From Echinometra lucunter (lineage: Eukaryota > Echinodermata > Echinoidea > Camarodonta > Echinometridae): 64,000 nucleotides of DNA. A program made the position numbers and the translations under genes. Under the pieces are notes generated by a model that was not told where the DNA came from, searched no databases, and saw only the letters and a list, made by a program, of their open reading frames with translations. Positions within the stretch are counted from its first letter, which is position 1. Every line of letters starts with the position of its first letter. Location: the NCBI GenBank assembly GCA_029962745.1, contig CM057169.1, positions 14,908,162-14,972,161 of the forward strand, written 5' to 3'. Positions 20,551-32,156 of the stretch are shown one piece after another.

Positions 20551-21237
20551 TGTTATCAGAGGGGGAGGGGGGCAGAGCCAAATGTTTCCCGGTAACTCCT
20601 TCTGGAATTAGTGGCGTAGCTAGGATTTCAGTTTAGGGGGCGGTAGTGAGCACGGGAAGCGCGCTCCCAAGGGGGTTCAGGGAGGGGGGAGTGTCCCCCG
20701 CGAGAAGCGCGGAAGCTCCGACGTTCCTTTGAATCGTTCCTTGTCTGCTCCCGCTCATCTTAATACGTCCTCTGCCTGTTATCGGGGGGGGGGGGGGGCC
20801 AGAGCAAAAATGTCCCGGTAACTTAGTCCAGAATCAGTGGCTTTGCTAGGATTTCATTTTAGGGGGCGGTAGTGAGCACGCGAAACACTTGCGAAACACT
20901 TAATACTGAGCGCGCGAAAGGCGCTCCCTATAAGGGGAGTTGTCCCCCTCCCCCACGAAGCACGGAAGCTCCGACGTTTTCTTCGAATTGTTCCTTGTCT
21001 GCTCCTGCTCTTCTTACGTTCTCTGCCTGTTATCGGGGGGGGGGGCAAATAATTCCCGGTAACTAAATTTAAAATCAGTGGCGTTGCTAGGATTTCATTT
21101 TAGGCGGCGGTGGTGGGCATGCGAATCGTGCGAAACACTGAGCGCGCGAAACGGGCTCTCTGGGGAGGGGGGGGAGGGTGCAGGGAGGGGGCGTTAATTT
21201 AGGGATCAAGATGTTAACATAATTTGAAGAGAACAGA

Positions 21238-21270
21238 GAGGGAGAGAGAGAGAGAGAGAGAGAGAGTAAG
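21238..21270. repeat. (GA)n microsatellite
   Basis: GAGAGAG tract in the centre of the inverted repeat. Confidence 0.9.
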
Positions 21271-21775
21271 AGAGAGGGGGGAATGTCAACAGGAACGATA
21301 GGAAAAATTGAAAGTAAAATGAGCTGTGAGAAAAGTATAGAGGAAAAGAACTTGGAAGAATATCCAATTTATTTGAGCGTGCTCTGTGTCTATCAGTGGG
21401 TGGGATGAGTGTGTGCGTTTATATGCAAAATAGGGTTAGAATATTTCTTTTAAAAAAGAAAAGCTTGTAATTTGCAACAGCCCACTTCTGATGCGGCACA
21501 ACTGTATTTTGGTTCATCAGTTCATTAAGAATTATGTTCTAATTGTTGTAACATTTTTTGGTTTCACCACGGTTGTGTAGATTTCTTCAGAGACTTTGGC
21601 AGGATTTCGTTAGACGATGAAGTGAGAGACGGGATGGGGTGTGCGATTACGTAGTATCATGGAAAGCATTTTTGCAAACTATTCCAAGTCTAATAAGTTA
21701 ATACTCCGGCAGAAGCTGAAATTTTATCTCAGAAAATTGATATTAAAAAAAGGAATCAATATTAATGAATAGCTG

Positions 21776-21806
21776 AATGAATGAATGAATGAATGAATGA
21801 TGAATA
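21776..21806. repeat. (GAAT)n microsatellite
   Basis: Six or so GAAT units. Confidence 0.92.
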
Positions 21807-22414
21807 AATAATCTATATTTATTAATTGATTAAACCCTCGTAGCAAAGGGGGCGGGGGCAGTCGCGCCCCCCCCCCCCAAAAAAAAGCCAACAAAAAAAA
21901 GAAAGGAAAAGAAGGGGGAAACGTAAGAAGAGCAGGAGCAGACAAGGAACAATTCGAAGAAAACATGGGAGGTTCCGTGCTTCGTGGGGGAGGGGGAAAC
22001 TCCCCTTATAGGGAGCGCCTTTCGCGCGCTCAGTATTAAGTGTTTCGCAAGTGTTTCCCGTGCTCACTACCACCCCCTAAAATGAAATCCTAGCAAAGCC
22101 ACTGATTCTGGACTAAGTTACCGGAACATTTTTGGCTCTGGCCCCACCCCCTCCCCCCCCCCCCCCCTCGATAACAGGCAGAGGACGTATTAAGATGAGC
22201 GGGAGCAGACAAGGAACTATTCAAAGGAACGTCGGAGCTTCCGCGCTTCTCGCGGGGGACACTCCCTGCACCTCCCTGCACCCCCCCCCCCCTTGGGAGC
22301 GCGCTTCCCGTGCTCTCTACCGCCCCCTAAACTGAAATCCTAGCTACGCCACTAATTCTAGACGGAGTTACCGGGAAATATTTGGTTCTGCCCCCCTCCC
22401 CCTCTGATAACAGG

Positions 22415-22472
22415 CACCTGTTATGCCGCTGCAACAAGGCGCCTTAAACCACTCGACCGCGGCACCTGATGA
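22415..22472 (-). repeat. tRNA-like (SINE head) segment, right arm
   Basis: Inverted counterpart of 20492-20550, with the same A-box-like GAGTGGTTTAAGGCGCC on the minus strand. Confidence 0.5.
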
Positions 22473-22897
22473 AGGAAAATAAGATACAAAAAAAAGTCGG
22501 TCTCGCGGGCCTTCGGTCTCGCGGGCCTTCGGCCTCTCGGACCTTCGGTCAAGTGGGCGGACCCCCTGCATTAAACCCGTGTTTGCAACATAACTTCATT
22601 GCAAGGTTTCTCAAAATGACCAAAAACACAGATAGCCCTTTGTTGCACTAAACCCTCGAAATGTTAAGCAATGTTAAGGCAGCGAGTTGTTCGACTCTCC
22701 TCGAATTCTGCAGGAAGATTTACATAGAAATCATCTAGTACATTTGGGTGAGAAATCTACGGTGCGTTTTAAAGAAAATATAGCTGTTTTTTTTTTTTTA
22801 ATCGGAAACAGAATGGCTTCGAACGGCAAATGCCGTTATATGCGGCAGAAAGATAATATTTAGAATATCTCAAAGATTTATGGTGTATATTTGGTTC

Positions 22898-23128
22898 CAT
22901 GACATATGCTCCGCCGACATTATGCTCCACCGACAACTGCTCCGAAAAGTGCGACAAGTGCTCCGCGACAAATGCTCCGGGACAATTGCTCCGGCGACAT
23001 TTGCTCCGCCGACATTTGCTCCGCCGACATTTGCTCCGAAATTACGAGATTTGCTCCGCCGACAATTGCTCCCCCGACAACTGCTCCTCCCAACTGCTCC
23101 GCCCAACTGCTCCGCCCAAATATGCTAT
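22898..23128. repeat. 15-bp minisatellite, copy A
   Basis: Units GCTCCGCCGACATTT with variants (CTCCGGGACAATT, CTCCGCGACAAAT, CTCCGCCCAACT). The period of 15 keeps frames open in several phases, giving pentapeptide strings such as APPTF or CSADI. The block order is shared with copy B in inverted orientation. Confidence 0.93.
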
Positions 23129-23129
23129 G

Positions 23130-24560
23130 AAATTTATAACATAGTTTCTAGCCCTCGGTCGCTTTGCTCTCTGACATGAATATATTTTCTTTCAGGATCT
23201 CAAAACCTTTTATTAAATAACCCTTTCAAATGGGTTCAGAATTTGAAAAAAATTGTGCAGTTGTGTTTGCTTTGCTCGCTATCAAGTTTCACCTGCCTCT
23301 TACTAAATACTGTGCCCCCGGTATGGCCTATAATACAACATTTGCAAAGGCTAAACATTTTTTTAAAATCTTAACTTTTTGTCGCCTATCAGGCCTCGAC
23401 TATTTCTCAATGGTTTTCGTTAATTACTCCCAATTTTAAAACTAAGAAAATAGAAAACTGTTTATCAATATGTAATTTCGATCTTCTCTACCATTGAATT
23501 TCAGTGGTCAATTGCCAAATTTATTGGGTAGAAAATTAAGAAATAATGAATTCGCCGCTTGGTCGCTTCGCTCCCTTGCTTGTACCATAATGTAGATACG
23601 TTTGGGCACTCGAAAGGGGGATCGGGGGCGCAACTTCATTGTTTTCCCCGGGCGCCATAATGCCTAGATACGCCACTGGTGGGTGACACTAACATTTTTT
23701 GAAATTTGATCAACCTTACAAAGTTGAGTTGTAGCAAGCATTTAGGTTCATGAGGAATCATTCCTGTTGAGTCATCTGATTCGTAAAAAGTCCTACTAAC
23801 TAACGGCAATTGAATTACAGTGGCCATTTCATCATGACATTTGAAATCTACCATTAGAGAAAATTAGATTCAAAGAAAGAGAACAATTGGAAGACTTTAT
23901 TATAAGAGTGGGGTTTTTTCGGCATCGATCTTATAACCAGTGTCGTACATTATTATTTCAAACTGTAATTCATCAAATCATTTTAGGATACTGAAACCAA
24001 TAACTATTGATCTTAAAAGTGCCACCGAGATGGCGAGATAATTCAGGCCGAGAGGATGAGAAGACGGGATAAAAAACAGACATGACGAATTCTGAACCTC
24101 GGCAAGTCGACTTGTTTGAAGACAAGAAGACGAGATGAGGAGTTATCGAAATTCGGCAAGACGTTAAGTATGGGATGAGAAGACGATGGAGTAAAATTAT
24201 CCGCCGAGCAGGTGTCGTCTATTCAGAGCATATTTCGGAGCAGGAACCATTGCATGTAATCCAAATTTACGATCTTCTATCTATTTTGTAATCGAGTGTT
24301 GGGGGTGCAGGGGAGGGTGTGTATGTGCGTTTCCATGGCAATTGCTCCCAAGGAAACCTAACACTAAGATTAATCCTTATCCTCATTAACCAAAACCAAA
24401 ATTACAGCCCTAACCTTAACCGTTTGTCTACGGAGAAATTAAGAGAGGGGCAATTATCGCAGAAGCAAATGTGGCATCACCGTATGTGCGTGTGTGCTTC
24501 CTTAAGTTTTACAGAAGGTCGCAGGATGGGGAGGAGGAGGGGGTGGGCCTGGTCTGGCCA
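23130..24560. other. Non-coding, with an 8-bp-element scrap near 23670
   Basis: GTCGCTTTGCTCTC and GGTCGCTTCGCTCCC words occur at 23158 and 23562. CCTAGATACGCCACTGG at 23660 is the kind of end found on hAT-type elements, but I could not find its partner. 23990-24200 is purine-rich with GAAGACGAGATGAGAAG-type words. No gene. Confidence 0.45.
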
Positions 24561-24563
24561 GGG

Positions 24564-24780
24564 GCAGCGGAGTGTCTTTCAAAGTTGGGGAGCACCAGCG
24601 AAAAGACGCACTTACAAAAGCTGAACACAAGAACAAAAACATACCTTACATTCTATTTTTAAAACTTTTAAGAGGCAATGTTGACATACCCCAGTATTTT
24701 TATCTTTGTTTGATAATAACTACTTTAAGTTTACTCTGATTACTCAAATACTAACTACTTTTTCTGAACGCTATGCCATT
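24564..24780. repeat. Partial copy of the element at 56869
   Basis: CAGGGGCAGCGGAGTGTCTTTCAAAG, AGCGAAAAG and TTACAAAAGCTGAACAC match the left part of 56869-57979. The right part is missing. Confidence 0.65.
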
Positions 24781-24842
24781 TGAAGTATTTAGAGTGACAT
24801 ATAAGAATAAAAGTAAGCTCTCAAATTCATTTTATGGTGTCG

Positions 24843-25254
24843 ATAGAGCATTATTGTCACCCGTTCAAGTGTCGTGTCTTCGGAATATATTTCGACGGTG
24901 AAATTGTCGGCATTTCGGATCATATTTCGGCGGAGCAAATGTCGGCGAATCAATTGTCGGCGGAGCAAATGCAGCATTTCGGAGCGTATGTAGGCGGAGC
25001 AATGTCGGCATTTCGGAGCATATGTCGGCGGAGCAAATGTCGGCGGAGCAATTTTCGGCGGAGCAAATGTCAGCATTTCCGAGCGTATGTGTCGGCGGAG
25101 CAAATGTCTGCATTTCGGAGCATGTCGGCAAATGTCGGCGGAGCAATTGTCAGCGGAGCAAATGTCGCCGGAGCAATTGTCCCGGATCATTTGTCGCGGA
25201 GCACTGGTTCGCACTTTTAGGAGCATATGTCGGCGGAGCATATGTTGTGTCACC
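24843..25254. repeat. 15-bp minisatellite, copy B (inverted relative to A)
   Basis: Units GGCGGAGCAAATGTC, with CATTTCGGAGC variants. The end block GCACTGGTTCGCACTTTTAG/GGAGCATATGTCGGCGGAGC parallels the start of copy A. Open frames on both strands (for example SAEQM or GGANV strings) come from the 15-bp period and are not evidence of a gene. Confidence 0.93.
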
Positions 25255-25259
25255 GTATA

Positions 25260-25885
25260 TTTTCATGACAAAATTATATATACCTCTTCCATGAAAAAGA
25301 GTATGTGTTTCCTCGCTCGCTGCGCTTACTCGTATGATACAGAGCAGCTGTATACCTTTCAGATCTACAATTCATTAGAAGATCCTTAAATATTTCAAAA
25401 AAATTGAACGAGAGATCCCTTTCTTCATTCTATGATAATAATGGTTGTTGATCTCAAGTTTGAAAGGTCATATTAGAGAAGAGGTCTATCATTCTTGTAA
25501 GATCACAAATCAACAATGGTTAAAATTAATCTGCTGGGATGTTTTAAGGCCATATGTCATTTCCTTTGTTCGGCATTTATAGCCATAACTATATCACGTA
25601 TATGGCGAATAGACTATTAAATGATTAATTGGCCTGGATAATGTAAATCAAAAGTAACTTCAATTTGACTAGTATATATTTTTCGTTTGGTCATAGAGTA
25701 AAGGGGAAAAGAGGCTGACATGATTTTGACTCTCAATAAGTCGGCAGACTACTTATTTGCATTTATACTCTTATTGCTCCGTGTAAACCTTATACTATAG
25801 TTAGAAGAATTTCGGGAAACGTAGGCTTTAATCGTTGAATTGCGATCACAAGATAGTACGTACAATGAACATGATGAAAAGAAAT
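25260..25885. other. Non-coding, AT-rich
   Basis: CCTCGCTCGCTGCGC at 25312 is one more copy of the dispersed mirror-like word. Otherwise no structure recognised; it precedes exon 2 of the minus-strand gene. Confidence 0.4.
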
Positions 25886-25890
25886 CTTAC

Positions 25891-25936
25891 CTAGACGCAG
25901 TTGGTAGCACTGTTCTGACTTACATGTTGGTACTCC
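25891..25936 (-). CDS. Candidate secreted cysteine-rich protein, exon 2 (46 nt)
   Basis: On the minus strand a good acceptor (CCCTTTTCTCCATTATGCAG) and a good donor (GTCTAG|GTAAGATTT) enclose 46 nt. Two of the three frames stop inside it; the third reads GVPTCKSEQCYQLRL plus one base. It begins in phase 0, as exon 1 requires, and ends in phase 1, as exon 3 requires. It carries two cysteines. A 46-nt interval with strong borders and a fitting frame is unlikely but not impossible by chance. Distances to exon 1 (13.6 kb) and exon 3 (7.7 kb) are long. Confidence 0.45.
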
Positions 25937-25984
25937 CTGCATAATGGAGAAAAGGGAGGCAAATTCACGATAACAGTTTCCTAA

Positions 25985-26110
25985 GTAATACCAACAGTGA
26001 CGTGTCCAGAAAGCATTAATTTCCCCCATCCCCCCCCCCCCTTGATCAAAGAAGGATTGTACCCCCTGTTAACCAATCTATGGATACGCCGCAGCGAGAA
26101 AAAAAGGAAA
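25985..26110. repeat. Fragment of a poly-C-bearing hAT-like element
   Basis: CAGTGACGTGTCCAG at left and TGGATACGCCGCAG at right resemble hAT ends. A C-run and TTGATCAAAGAAGGATTG in the middle match 26440-26500 (ATGATCAAGGAAGGATT...GGATACGCCACTG). No matching flanking duplication was found. Confidence 0.45.
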
Positions 26111-26930
26111 GAAAATTGATAATAATAATAATAATAACAATTTATATTTATTTTTAACATTGAAATAAAGAGGCACCCTTGGCGCACAATGTTAGAAATC
26201 AGTATACAAAGGAGAATGACAATGCATAATAAAATATAACTTGTAAGTACTAAACAAGCATCAACTAATCAAAATCAAATCACACCGCATAAAACAGAAA
26301 TACCATAAGAAAGAACATGCATCAACTAACTTTATCAGGACGAAATTACCACATGATCATAATTTATTTGTAAGTGTTAAAAAACGTTTCTGAAGTAGTA
26401 ACATTTAGGGTACGCACTCCCCCTCCTCTCCCTCCCCCTTCCATGATCAAGGAAGGATTTCATCCCCTCTTTGCCCATTGCTCGCTGGATACGCCACTGC
26501 AAAAATGTAAATCATCACGTTGCAATTGTCATGTTAATCTTTATTTTCAGGTATTTACACACCATACATGTATAAAATACATAATCTGTCAGCAGTATCA
26601 AAACAGGGTATCAAATAGAGAAGAAGAGGGTAAACCGTCTTTGAGTATTCCACTCATTCATTTCAGTTAATTGCTATTCCTATTCTTTTTTCAGAACGAG
26701 GTTTGTGTTTGTTTGTTTGTTTGTTTGTTTATTTGTTTGTTTTTTGTATGTGTGTGTTTTTTTTTCTTTTGGGGCGCTTAAACAAAAGTTGTCAGCTGCC
26801 TTTTGCATGTTTAGTGCGGTATCTAGGACAAACAATCACCGTACCAGCAGCAAGCGATGGTCTGTGCCCCTGGCAATACATTGCAAATGGGGATGAATGA
26901 TATTACACCAATTTTTTTTATACATACTGT
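26110..26930. other. Non-coding; second fragment at 26405-26500; (TTTG)n at 26703-26742
   Basis: (ATA)n at 26117-26140. A CCCCCTCCTCTCCCTCCCCC tract runs into the element fragment ending GGATACGCCACTG. A (TTTG)n microsatellite follows. No gene. Confidence 0.5.
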
Positions 26931-26940
26931 AATATGCATA

Positions 26941-27750
26941 CTGTGTCCAAAAAAAAAACTTATAGGAGGAAAAAGTCCGCCTATTTAACTAAACATTTCA
27001 AATATCTTCAGGAACTTTTCATACCTGAGGGTAGCCCAGTGTCTCAGTGCACCCTCAGAAATCCAAAAATATCTTACGCTTGAATGAGCAAAAGTAATTT
27101 TTTGCGGAAGGATGCAAAATTCAAAATTGCCAAAAATTTCTTCTGGTTGGCATCAGCGAAGTTGAGTATCGTGTAAATGCAAAAAGATTAGATAATTCCA
27201 TATTCTGATGGCTTTATGACAGTTTATGAGGGAATACCATTTGTGTTGTGCATGTTCTAACATGTCTTATTAACATGTTATACTTGAATGAACAATTGAA
27301 TTCTCTAAAAGTTTTCAAATATTATTTTTTTGCAAGTTTTGACATTTAGGCTGGCATACTTTGGATGTTAGAAAAAGAATATCAATACGCATGGTCATGC
27401 AAGAAGATCACGCAATCAATCAATAAAAAGTCATCAGAATATGAATACCATTTCTCAGCCTTTACAGTTCGTTCACGCCACTTTGAACTTCGTTGATACC
27501 AACCAGAATAAAAACCAAGTCTTGTCAAGTCTGAATTTTACATCCTTTCACAAAAGTTACTTTTGCTCACTAAAGTCGTAAAGTATTTCGAGATTTTTGT
27601 TTTATTTTTTTTTGGGGGGGGGGGGTCATTTGATGGAAGAACCGCTGGTCTATCCGCAGGTGTGAAGATTTCCTGAAAAATATTTTGAAAATATTTAGGA
27701 GGAGACTTTTTCCAAATGTAATTTTTTTTTTTTTTTTTTTTTTTGGAGGG
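26941..27750. mobile_element. Foldback/MITE-like element with ~300-bp arms
   Basis: The left arm (26941 to about 27255) and right arm (about 27395 to 27750) are inverted relatives. Landmarks: GGAAAAAGTC, AAATATCTTCAGGAA/AAATATTTTTCAGGAA, GAGCAAAAGTAA, TTCTGGTTGG, ATCAACGAAGTT/ATCAGCGAAGTT and CATATTCTGATG. Divergence is considerable, with extra poly-T and poly-G runs in the right arm. Ends CTGTGTCCAAAAAAAA next to TA suggest a mariner-type origin. No coding capacity. Confidence 0.75.
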
Positions 27751-28610
27751 GTCGTCAGGATATGACGTACTTAGATGACATACTCATTCGGGATGGGGGG
27801 GCGACATCAAACAGACAAAAACACATGCAAGGAAGACACCGGTCTTGGCGTCTTGCGTTTAGATTCCTTGCTTTTTCAAACCTTCAGCATAATTTGTATA
27901 CATTTTGAGCAACTGGGGCACAAGCGCTAATACGTTTTCCCCGTCAAATTCACAGAATTAGCTTCCTTTTTTTTTCAAATTCACAGAATTTATCAGATTT
28001 CTCTTTTTTCTTCAAAACTCTTATTCTTGTATTGCTCAGCTAGTTTATTCGTTTGGTTCATATTTATTTTCAGTCGTATATTTTACAGCGTACTGATAAT
28101 GCTTTAACATATTCAGATTAAGTCGTGGTCGGACGTCGTTCAGTTTAAATTCAAATTCACTCGTGACCAAATTGGTGGGGATTCTTCCCCGCGTTTTACT
28201 TTCTTTAATTGATATAGGCAGTCACATTCGCAGTAGATTCATTCATTTTGAAGTAGGTAACATGACTTTTTTTCTCACGTTATGCTTTTTAGATCTGTTT
28301 TGCATTTGTATGTTTGATTGTTTTTATGCTGATCAGGCCACCCTGTATAAATATTCGAGAATAAATGAAAATCGTGAACGCTTTTTGCCTTTTTGTTCAT
28401 CTATATCTCCAATCTTTTTGTCACTTAAGCATTACACTGTTTTCAAACGTAATCTGATGTTGCAGGGAGTAAATGAATGTGGTGTCATTAGAGCGGAAGA
28501 GCTAACTATTTTGCGCTCGCTGTTCGATGTAGGCCTATTTGTATTTACCTCATACAACTTCATTGAACATATACATCAATATTTTTTTCGAATAGTCATG
28601 AAAGTACTTA
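27751..28610. other. Non-coding
   Basis: An open frame spans 28163-28723, but its end is only the (ATA)n microsatellite translated as isoleucine, and the front has no recognisable domain. Rejected as a gene. Confidence 0.4.
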
Positions 28611-28613
28611 TGA

Positions 28614-28621
28614 TAATAATG

Positions 28622-28670
<49 letters not shown>

Positions 28671-28700
28671 TAATAATAGTAATAATGATAATATTAACAT
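28614..28700. repeat. (ATA/ATG)n microsatellite
   Basis: Imperfect trinucleotide array, pure ATA in its centre. Confidence 0.95.
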
Positions 28701-29520
28701 TTGTCAAAAAGAACATTATATGAATACTACAAAACCCTCACGTCTGTAAAAAAAAAAAAATATCACAATCATTATATCAACGAGAGTACGTGTTCTTTAA
28801 AACGTTTTACATTATCAGTGTATACACCTACAAGTAGCACAAGGCGATGAAAGTGAGTCAGTATCCTACTCTTATTATAGCAAAATTCAAGGGGCGCTGA
28901 AAAGCCTGAGACTTTTGACCATGAGAGGAATTTTAGTGCGGACATTGGTGCTGCATACTTGCCAACACTGAAGAATGAAAAAGAGGTAGATCTTTTTTCT
29001 TTCTTTCTTTTTTCATTACAGTGCGTGCGTGGGTAGGGATCTGGAGGGGAATCAGGGGAGTGTTTTTAAGACGGGGAGGCGGCGACATCTGAATGAGAGG
29101 GTTCTGGATTTTCATAAAGGAAAATTAGCGTTTTAGTGACGCTCTTAGAAATTTACTTTCATTCAGGATGGGCGGTCACGTGGCGACCGGGAGAGAAAAG
29201 CTTGGCATGTGAAAGCACTTTCTATACAGTCATGTTTCACAGTTTGATCTAAGCATCTACTTATTTTCTCTCTGTTTTTAATGGGGTCAGTATTGCTCAA
29301 TGTAACTGTGTTATTATCCTTTATACAAGTTATAGATTTTTTCTTTTCTTTTCTTTTCATGGGGAGGGGGGAATCCCTTGAATATTTCCTTCATTATTGT
29401 TGACCCCACATTTCGGGGTGAAGTAACAATTAGCAGGATTAAATTTTGCATGTTCTAGCTCTTGCAGGCACAAAATAGAATTATGCCTATGCACTAATGA
29501 CCTTTGGCAATTAAGATATT
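28701..29520. other. Non-coding
   Basis: No gene or clear repeat. A TTTCTTTTCTTTTC pyrimidine patch is at 29338-29360. Confidence 0.4.
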
Positions 29521-29522
29521 CA

Positions 29523-29670
29523 TCTACATTTTGCCACTCTCAGGCCCAGTCACCTAAGTGTAAATGGGAACAGGCCGGAAGCAATTCCTAGAATGCTGTG
29601 AGCACTGAAAATGGTAGCGTCTTGAGCACCTTGTTTAGTGAATACGTGCGCTTTATAAATATCCAATAGT
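29523..29670 (+). repeat. SINE-like fragment (3' part)
   Basis: CCCAGTCACCTAAGTGTAAATGGGAAC and GTGCGCTTTATAAATATCC resemble the middle and tail of tRNA-derived SINEs (compare CACCCAGGTGTAGATGGGGACCTGG at 62235). The tRNA-like head is absent. Confidence 0.45.
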
Positions 29671-30888
29671 ATTGTTATAATACCTGGAAATTAATTGATA
29701 CTTTCTTCATTGTATGCGAGGAAGCGTAGCGACCGAGCGGAAGATTTTATAATTTTAAAAGTCAATTCATTTTAGAGCACTTTTATAGGAAAGTCTTCAC
29801 AGGCTTTTGTCCGAATCTGTTGTAGCCTTAACTCATTATTTTCAACACTTTTGTTTCTAATTTGCGTCTTGACAATCTTCTGAAAACATCTGAATGCGAG
29901 ACATTTTTTTCTTATTTTGAACTATATTCTGGCACTGTTTCCTTTAAAAAAGATTATGTATATCAATTCCATAAATAGTTTTAGGTACTGATTAGTGAAG
30001 CAAACTAACTGAAACTAAAAGGTACCATTTCCTCATCTCCCTTTTCAGCTTTGATATCTTGACATGTAATATAAGTGACTCTTCCAACTTTTCCAAGAAA
30101 AATTATTTCCAAAGATATTTATTTCTCACTGTTGATATTTGAAACTTATAATGGGCGTCATGAGGTACATTAAACTCTTGCTTTTGAAATGTGATTGAAA
30201 TGACTCTGCTCTCGTTTTTCATCTCTGAAATCTTGAAAGGTATTGTGATTATTCTCACTTTTCTAAGAAAAATGAAAACAAAGTTTCCAAAGGCGTTTAT
30301 TTCTCCATTCCGCCTTTAAAAACTATCGGTAGTTGGCAACTAATAATTGGCGTTATGATACAAGTTAAATTCTTGCTTTCGAAATTTGATGACACTGCTC
30401 TCGTTTTTCAGCTTCGAAATCTTGAAAGATATTTTAAGTGAATATTCTCGATTTTCAAAGAAACTGAAAACAAAGCTTACAAACATTTCTCTCTTCTGCC
30501 TTTAGAAAATTTCGATTTTTTTAAATCTTATAATGGGCTCATGATGCACATAAAGTTTTTGCTTTTGAAAGGTGACCGATAAGACACTGCTTCTACTTAA
30601 GCTAAGATAGTGTGGAAAATTTATTATGAATTTTTGAGATTTGAAGTAAGATGACTTCATAAACGAGGAAATAGGCACAAAGAATCCTTCAAAGTGTGAT
30701 GAATAATGAGTGATAGAGCGAGCCAGTAATTAGTGAAAAGGCATGAAGATAATCTTTTAGTCAATTAAATTATCAAAATCGGTAGTTTCTACTGAAAAGA
30801 GATTTCACAGTCGGTATAGGTGTTTAAATTCCATGAAAGCGGTAATCTACCACCTAAATCGATAGAGTTGGCAAGTATATGGACTGCT
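29671..30888. other. Non-coding, with loosely repeated AT-rich segments
   Basis: Between 30010 and 30560, words such as CTCGTTTTTCATCTCTGAAATCTTGAAAG, TTCTTGCTTTCGAAAT and AACAAAG recur every 180-190 bp in three decayed units, which suggests an old tandem repeat. No gene. Confidence 0.5.
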
Positions 30889-30890
30889 GC

Positions 30891-31036
30891 TCCTTTCAGT
30901 AATTCTCTGGTCCGCTCCTAGTGCTCGTAAAAGCAGCGCTAAAACAGAGCGGACTTTTTTGGCGCGCGCTGTTCAGTAATTCAAAGCTTTACCACTTAGA
31001 GCGGACCTGGTCCGGACTAGCGATTTATTGAAAGGG
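30891..31036. mobile_element. Small MITE-like inverted-repeat element
   Basis: CTCCTTTCAGTAATTCTCTGGTCCG at left is inverted at right (CGGACTAGCGATTTATTGAAAGGGG). Inside, AGAGCGGAC occurs twice and TCAGTAATTC is repeated. No flanking duplication found. Confidence 0.55.
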
Positions 31037-31059
31037 GTCCCAGAGGCCTATTGCGTATT

Positions 31060-31322
31060 TTGATGAAGATTTAACACTTTATCATCAAAAGAGTGTGTTT
31101 TTCCTCGCTCGCTACACTCGCTCGTATTATATGCAGAAACAGGGTGGTTTTTACAGTAAACAATTGCAACAGCGAGGTGATAAAATAGTCAAATTTGGCA
31201 GCAAGGTTGCCAAATATACCATTAAAATAATCCCAAAGGCCTAGAGTGTATTTTGATGACAAAATAACATTTCTGTAGCAAGAACGTCGAATTTTATAAG
31301 AATAAGAAATAGGGTGGCTCAT
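31060..31322. repeat. Relative of the 13880 hAT-type interior
   Basis: GTGTGTTTTTCCTCGCTCGCTACACTCGC, AACAGCGAGGTGATAAAATAG and TTTGGCAGCAAGG parallel 14920-15045. Confidence 0.6.
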
Positions 31323-31622
31323 ACTCTAAAAAGAAGTGTCAACTAAAAAAAAAAAAGGAGAAAAAAGAGGTCACTTGAAATTCCATTCAAGTAATGAGGA
31401 TCTACCTCTGCGATATAGTTTGAAAACAATTTCTTGTGTGGTTAATTGGAGGGACGGTAGATTAGACTGAGAATTAGACTTTGCTTTAATAGCCGACTCT
31501 TCACGTGTGAACGCCATATCCTTTCCCGCTTGATCGCTTTGCTCCGTCATCCAGGATAGTCGGCATCAATCATCCCCCCCCTCCCAACCACGAACACAAA
31601 TCGACACCCATGATTTTCACCT

Positions 31623-32030
31623 TTTTTTTAGATCATGAAATTACTTCTAAAATATCATAGGAGAGCACTCAGTCCAATGTTTCCTTGCCGTCCACCCTCC
31701 ACTAAGAATCGCCAATTTTATTGTTTTTAAAGAAATCAAAGAACGTTGCACCAGTCTGGCTGATGTTTGATGAACTTGATGGAGGGAACCTGTGCAAATC
31801 TTTGATAAAATGTACTTCATCTCAGAGAAACAAACTTCAAGCCTCGGGCTCATCAAAATTTTTGTTAGCAACAAGAAAATTAGAAGGAAAAAAAACGTGT
31901 TAAATATGGTCTTGTATTGTTCTCACTGTATCGGAAAATATATAAGGATGAGATCATTTGGTATCCCATCCATTATAAAGAAGAGTAAAAAAAAAATAAT
32001 AGCGATTCTTATAGTACTATAACGACTGTT
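31623..32030. repeat. Duplicated block, copy 1 (keeps the empty insertion site)
   Basis: Contains AAAATGTACTTCATCTCAGAG, GCCTCGGGCTCATC, AGCAACAAGAAAATTAG and AAATATATAAGGATGAGATC. Copy 2 carries the same words split by insertions (32157-32337, 33955-34085 and 35647-35710). In copy 1 AAATATATAAGG is uninterrupted at the point where copy 2 holds the 34086 element. Confidence 0.85.
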
Positions 32031-32156
32031 CATCATCAGTCTGGCTGCTGTTTTGGTGCATTTGACCAAGAGAACATTGTATAATTGAATTAAACAGTTT
32101 CAGTGAGAATGACACCAAACATTAGCTGACAATCTTGATTTAAGTTGTAAATCAGG

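Larger units (their letters stand above)
20229..22662. repeat. Giant inverted repeat (~2.4 kb) with tRNA-like segments
   Basis: The left arm (20229 to about 21060) and right arm (about 21860 to 22662) are inverted copies. Landmarks present in both include CGAGGGTTTAGTGCAACAAAGG, GGCCCGCGAGACCG, ACTCGACCGCGGCACCTGATG, GGAAGCTCCGACGTT and CCTTGTCTGCTCC. Identity is high by eye, with differences in G/C and T runs. The middle (21070-21850) has (GA)n, (GAAT)n and AT-rich DNA. AAAT flanks both outer ends, which could be a 4-bp duplication or chance. No coding capacity. Each arm itself has two related sub-blocks (20600-20740 and 20830-20960). Confidence 0.88.

Noticed and set aside
24789..25253. Open frames on both strands encoding pentapeptide repeats
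   Set aside because: Direct consequence of a 15-bp minisatellite; all phases are open and no start context or conservation is visible.
28163..28723. 186-codon open frame on the plus strand
   Set aside because: The C-terminal part is only the (ATA)n microsatellite read as isoleucine, and the front has no domain, signal or splice support.
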